Assembly: GCA_028869035.1 (NCBI GenBank)
Contig: JAGWTL010000117.1
Span: 1 to 8,286 of the forward strand
DNA from: Burkholderiales bacterium
GTDB lineage: Bacteria > Pseudomonadota > Gammaproteobacteria > Burkholderiales > Burkholderiaceae_C
Direction: 5' to 3'
Length of the DNA: 8,286 bases
Position 1 is the stretch's first letter. Every line of letters starts with the position of its first letter. The position numbers and the translations under genes are program-made. This document shows positions 6,660 through 8,286 of this stretch, in pieces. Below the pieces are notes generated by a model. It saw only the letters and a list, made by a program, of their open reading frames with translations, was not told the DNA's origin and ran no database searches.

Positions 6660-6666
6660 CCTCCTT
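6660..6666 (-). promoter_or_regulatory. Shine-Dalgarno that decides the start of the 903-residue protein
   Basis: AAGGAGG on the minus strand. Two in-frame ATGs follow, at 6657 (2 nt away, too close) and 6651 (8 nt away, ideal), so the protein should begin MEKRVAEF rather than MIMEKRVAEF. It lies in the 24-nt gap after the preceding gene. Confidence 0.8.
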
Positions 6667-6675
6667 GATGGCTTC

Positions 6676-7986
6676 CTAAAGTGACTCGAAAGCGTCCCAG
6701 AAGATTTCGCGCCACAGTGTGCGCAACTCCTGGTTCTTGATGTCGGCCTTGATGTTGGTGACCAATGCGCCGCGCGCCGCCAGTTCCGCGCGATCGGCGA
6801 TCCGGGCCTGCCAGGTGCCGATGCCAAAGAAGCTCAGACCGGCCTTGGGATCGGGCGGCTCCAGCAAGAAGATGCGCTGCACGATATTGCCCTTGTCGTC
6901 GCGCATCAGCGTCGCGGCATAGACAGGCTCGCCTTGCGCCCAGGCGTCGAGTGTGCGTTTGAGGTCATTGGCCTGCTGGGCTGGAATCGCGCTCTGGCGC
7001 AACTCTGACTCCGCCTTGAACTGGAACAGCGCGCTGGGCTGAGCCGGGCCGTGCACCGGCAGGGTCCCTGCCCTCACCTGCTGCGCGCCGGCGGCTGAGG
7101 TTTTCGGATAACTCAGCACCGCCTCATCCGCAAATTTGGACCAGCTGCCCACCTCCTGGTCGGCGCGGCCAAGCCGCATCTCGCCGATGGTGATGTCAGC
7201 CGTCCAGTCCGGTCCACGCGTCGCAGCCCGCTGGCGGGCCGCGCGCAGGGCATCGTTGGCAGCATCTGCCGTGGCGCGGTAGCGCTTGCCGTAGAACTCG
7301 AACATTTCTCCCTTGCCGTGCCAGGTGTAGGAGTTCTCGATGATCCAGTTGGCAATCGGATTCTTCTGCATGGCCTTGCGATCCAGCCCGGGGAACTTTC
7401 CCCGCATGCGGCCGGCCCGGTCCAGCGCGATATGCGCAATGGCGGCCCAGCCCGGGTCGTGCAGGGGAACCACACTGACGAACTTGCGGAAGGCCTCGGC
7501 TGCCGCATGCCCTGCAGGCAGTTCACCAAGACGATCGGCCAAACGAAGAAGCAGACGACAATGCGCCTCGGTCAACTGGATCGCCGCCAGACTGGAGGGT
7601 TGCGCCTCTTTGGCGAGGTTCGTGACGACATTCACGAAAGCATCACTGCGCCGGACCTCCTGCTCGAACGCCTCGCCCAGTTGCCTCATCTCGCCGGAAC
7701 CGGCGTTGAGACTGCGAACCTCTGCCGTAAGCGTGTCGCGAATCATCGTGTAGGCATTCATGGAAATCTGGCTGCGGCTAGAGGCAACCAGCTCTCGGGC
7801 CGTGCGGAAGGCATGAACCTGACTGGAGATCTTGTCCGAGAGACAGGCGATCTTGAGCAGCACACCCGAGCTTTCAAGCCATTTCACCAGCTCGCCCGAA
7901 AAGTCAGAGGCGATTGCCGCGTCGATGGCCTGCTTATAAGCCGCGGGGGTCTCGGCAATCACATGGCTGGCGGTACCGGCGCCCAT
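6676..7986 (-). CDS. uncharacterised protein of the operon, 436 residues
   Basis: I do not recognise this protein. Residues 1-170 are almost entirely helical with regularly spaced hydrophobics (IDAAIASDFSGELVKWLESS, LTEAHCRLLLRLADRLGEL), suggesting a helical bundle. The middle (about 175-295) is mixed, with a His/aromatic-rich patch NWIIENSYTWHGKGEMFEFYGKRYR (213-237). Residues 316-382 look like an alpha/beta unit (SALFQFKAESEL ... VYAATLMRDDKGNIVQRIFLLEPPDP). The tail has an amphipathic helix ending in WREIFWDAFESL. There is no signal peptide or clear membrane span, so it is probably cytoplasmic or exported by a specialised route. AAGGAG lies 8 nt before the ATG, overlapping the end of the upstream gene whose TAA touches this ATG. 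The tight spacing implies translational coupling and a shared task with the 903-residue protein downstream. Confidence 0.88.
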   Translation of the reverse strand: MGAGTASHVIAETPAAYKQAIDAAIASDFSGELVKWLESSGVLLKIACLSDKISSQVHAFRTARELVASSRSQISMNAYTMIRDTLTAEVRSLNAGSGEMRQLGEAFEQEVRRSDAFVNVVTNLAKEAQPSSLAAIQLTEAHCRLLLRLADRLGELPAGHAAAEAFRKFVSVVPLHDPGWAAIAHIALDRAGRMRGKFPGLDRKAMQKNPIANWIIENSYTWHGKGEMFEFYGKRYRATADAANDALRAARQRAATRGPDWTADITIGEMRLGRADQEVGSWSKFADEAVLSYPKTSAAGAQQVRAGTLPVHGPAQPSALFQFKAESELRQSAIPAQQANDLKRTLDAWAQGEPVYAATLMRDDKGNIVQRIFLLEPPDPKAGLSFFGIGTWQARIADRAELAARGALVTNIKADIKNQELRTLWREIFWDAFESL

Positions 7987-8286
7987 TTACATGGCTCCTT
8001 GCAATACGATCTGCCGCGCCTTGCGCGCCTGGGTGGCTTTCGCGCCCTCCTCGACCCACTCCCTGGCCAGGCCCTTGACCGGCAGCAGTCCCAGGCCGAG
8101 GAAGGCGGTCTGCAGCAATGTGCTGGCATAGGAAGCATCAGGCCCCAGAGCACGCGAAGGATCGATGGCAGCCCGGAACCCCAGGCGCTGCTCTGCGGTA
8201 TGGAAATAGCTCTCGACGAGTTCGGCCGTGTCACCGATCACCGTGGCTAACAACATGGCCACCTTGACGTGCGGACTGGGCACGAG
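7987..8286 (-). CDS. uncharacterised operon protein, C-terminal 99 residues only
   Basis: The frame is open to the right edge of the window, so only the C-terminus is seen. A GTG at 8283 could be a start, but the codon before it is a sense codon and no Shine-Dalgarno can be checked, so I treat the gene as partial. The visible part is helical: VKVAMLLATVIGDTAELVESYF, then a Gly/Leu-rich hydrophobic segment STLLQTAFLGLGLLPVKGLA, then a basic amphipathic helix EGAKATQARKARQIVLQGAM. The hydrophobic stretch is too short and broken to call a membrane span with confidence. I do not recognise the family. It is co-transcribed with the 436-residue gene (zero spacing), and the promoter of the operon lies outside the window. 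Confidence 0.75.
   Translation of the reverse strand, partial: LVPSPHVKVAMLLATVIGDTAELVESYFHTAEQRLGFRAAIDPSRALGPDASYASTLLQTAFLGLGLLPVKGLAREWVEEGAKATQARKARQIVLQGAM
7995..8000 (-). promoter_or_regulatory. Shine-Dalgarno of the 436-residue protein, inside the upstream gene
   Basis: AAGGAG on the minus strand, 8 nt before the ATG at 7986. It lies within the last codons of the upstream gene, and the upstream stop and this start read TAAATG with no gap, a typical coupled arrangement. Confidence 0.8.

Noticed and set aside
3940..8286. Recent horizontal transfer judged by base composition
   Set aside because: Counts of single 60-base lines in the operon ranged from about 62% to 78% GC, overlapping the flanking genes, so no shift is shown.

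Overview
The window is high-GC DNA with compact, GC-ending codons. It suggests a betaproteobacterium, most likely a member of the Burkholderiales near the Comamonadaceae. This rests on composition, on the form of the universal stress protein, and on a dispersed intergenic element of the CTGAGC-TGTCGAAGG type common in that group. No rRNA, tRNA, CRISPR array or insertion sequence was seen.

Left part (1-3640): four apparently independent chromosomal genes. A small UspA-type stress protein (minus strand) has a good Shine-Dalgarno and a plausible sigma-70 promoter. It is divergent from a gene for an AlkC-type DNA alkylation repair glycosylase (plus strand) with a HEAT-like domain followed by an Ig-like C-terminal domain. 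The AlkC gene converges on an unrecognised 219-residue cytoplasmic protein (minus strand), and an imperfect inverted repeat with an internal 11-bp duplication lies between them. Next comes an outer-membrane beta-barrel protein (minus strand) whose C-terminus resembles PagL-like lipid A deacylases but has Cys where the catalytic Ser is expected.

Middle (3640-3940): no intact gene. A 45-codon, strongly coding-like reading frame with no usable start looks like the 3' remnant of a lost gene, perhaps a MarR-type regulator.

Right part (3940-8286): a tightly packed minus-strand operon of at least three genes that enters from beyond the right edge. In transcription order these are the C-terminal 99 residues of an unknown protein, a 436-residue unknown protein whose ATG directly abuts the preceding TAA, and a 903-residue unknown protein 24 nt further on, each with a clear Shine-Dalgarno where it can be seen. 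The 903-residue protein is the most interesting object here. It has a helical N-terminal part, a Ser/Thr/Glu-rich stretch, a near-perfect amphipathic beta-hairpin with a PGGT turn embedded between charged helices, a GVYRWVD segment, and a long C-terminal region with conserved-looking aromatic motifs. The hairpin architecture is what one would expect of a membrane-inserting or barrel-forming stem, which makes this operon a candidate for an undescribed secreted, injected or pore-forming system. That functional reading is inference only.
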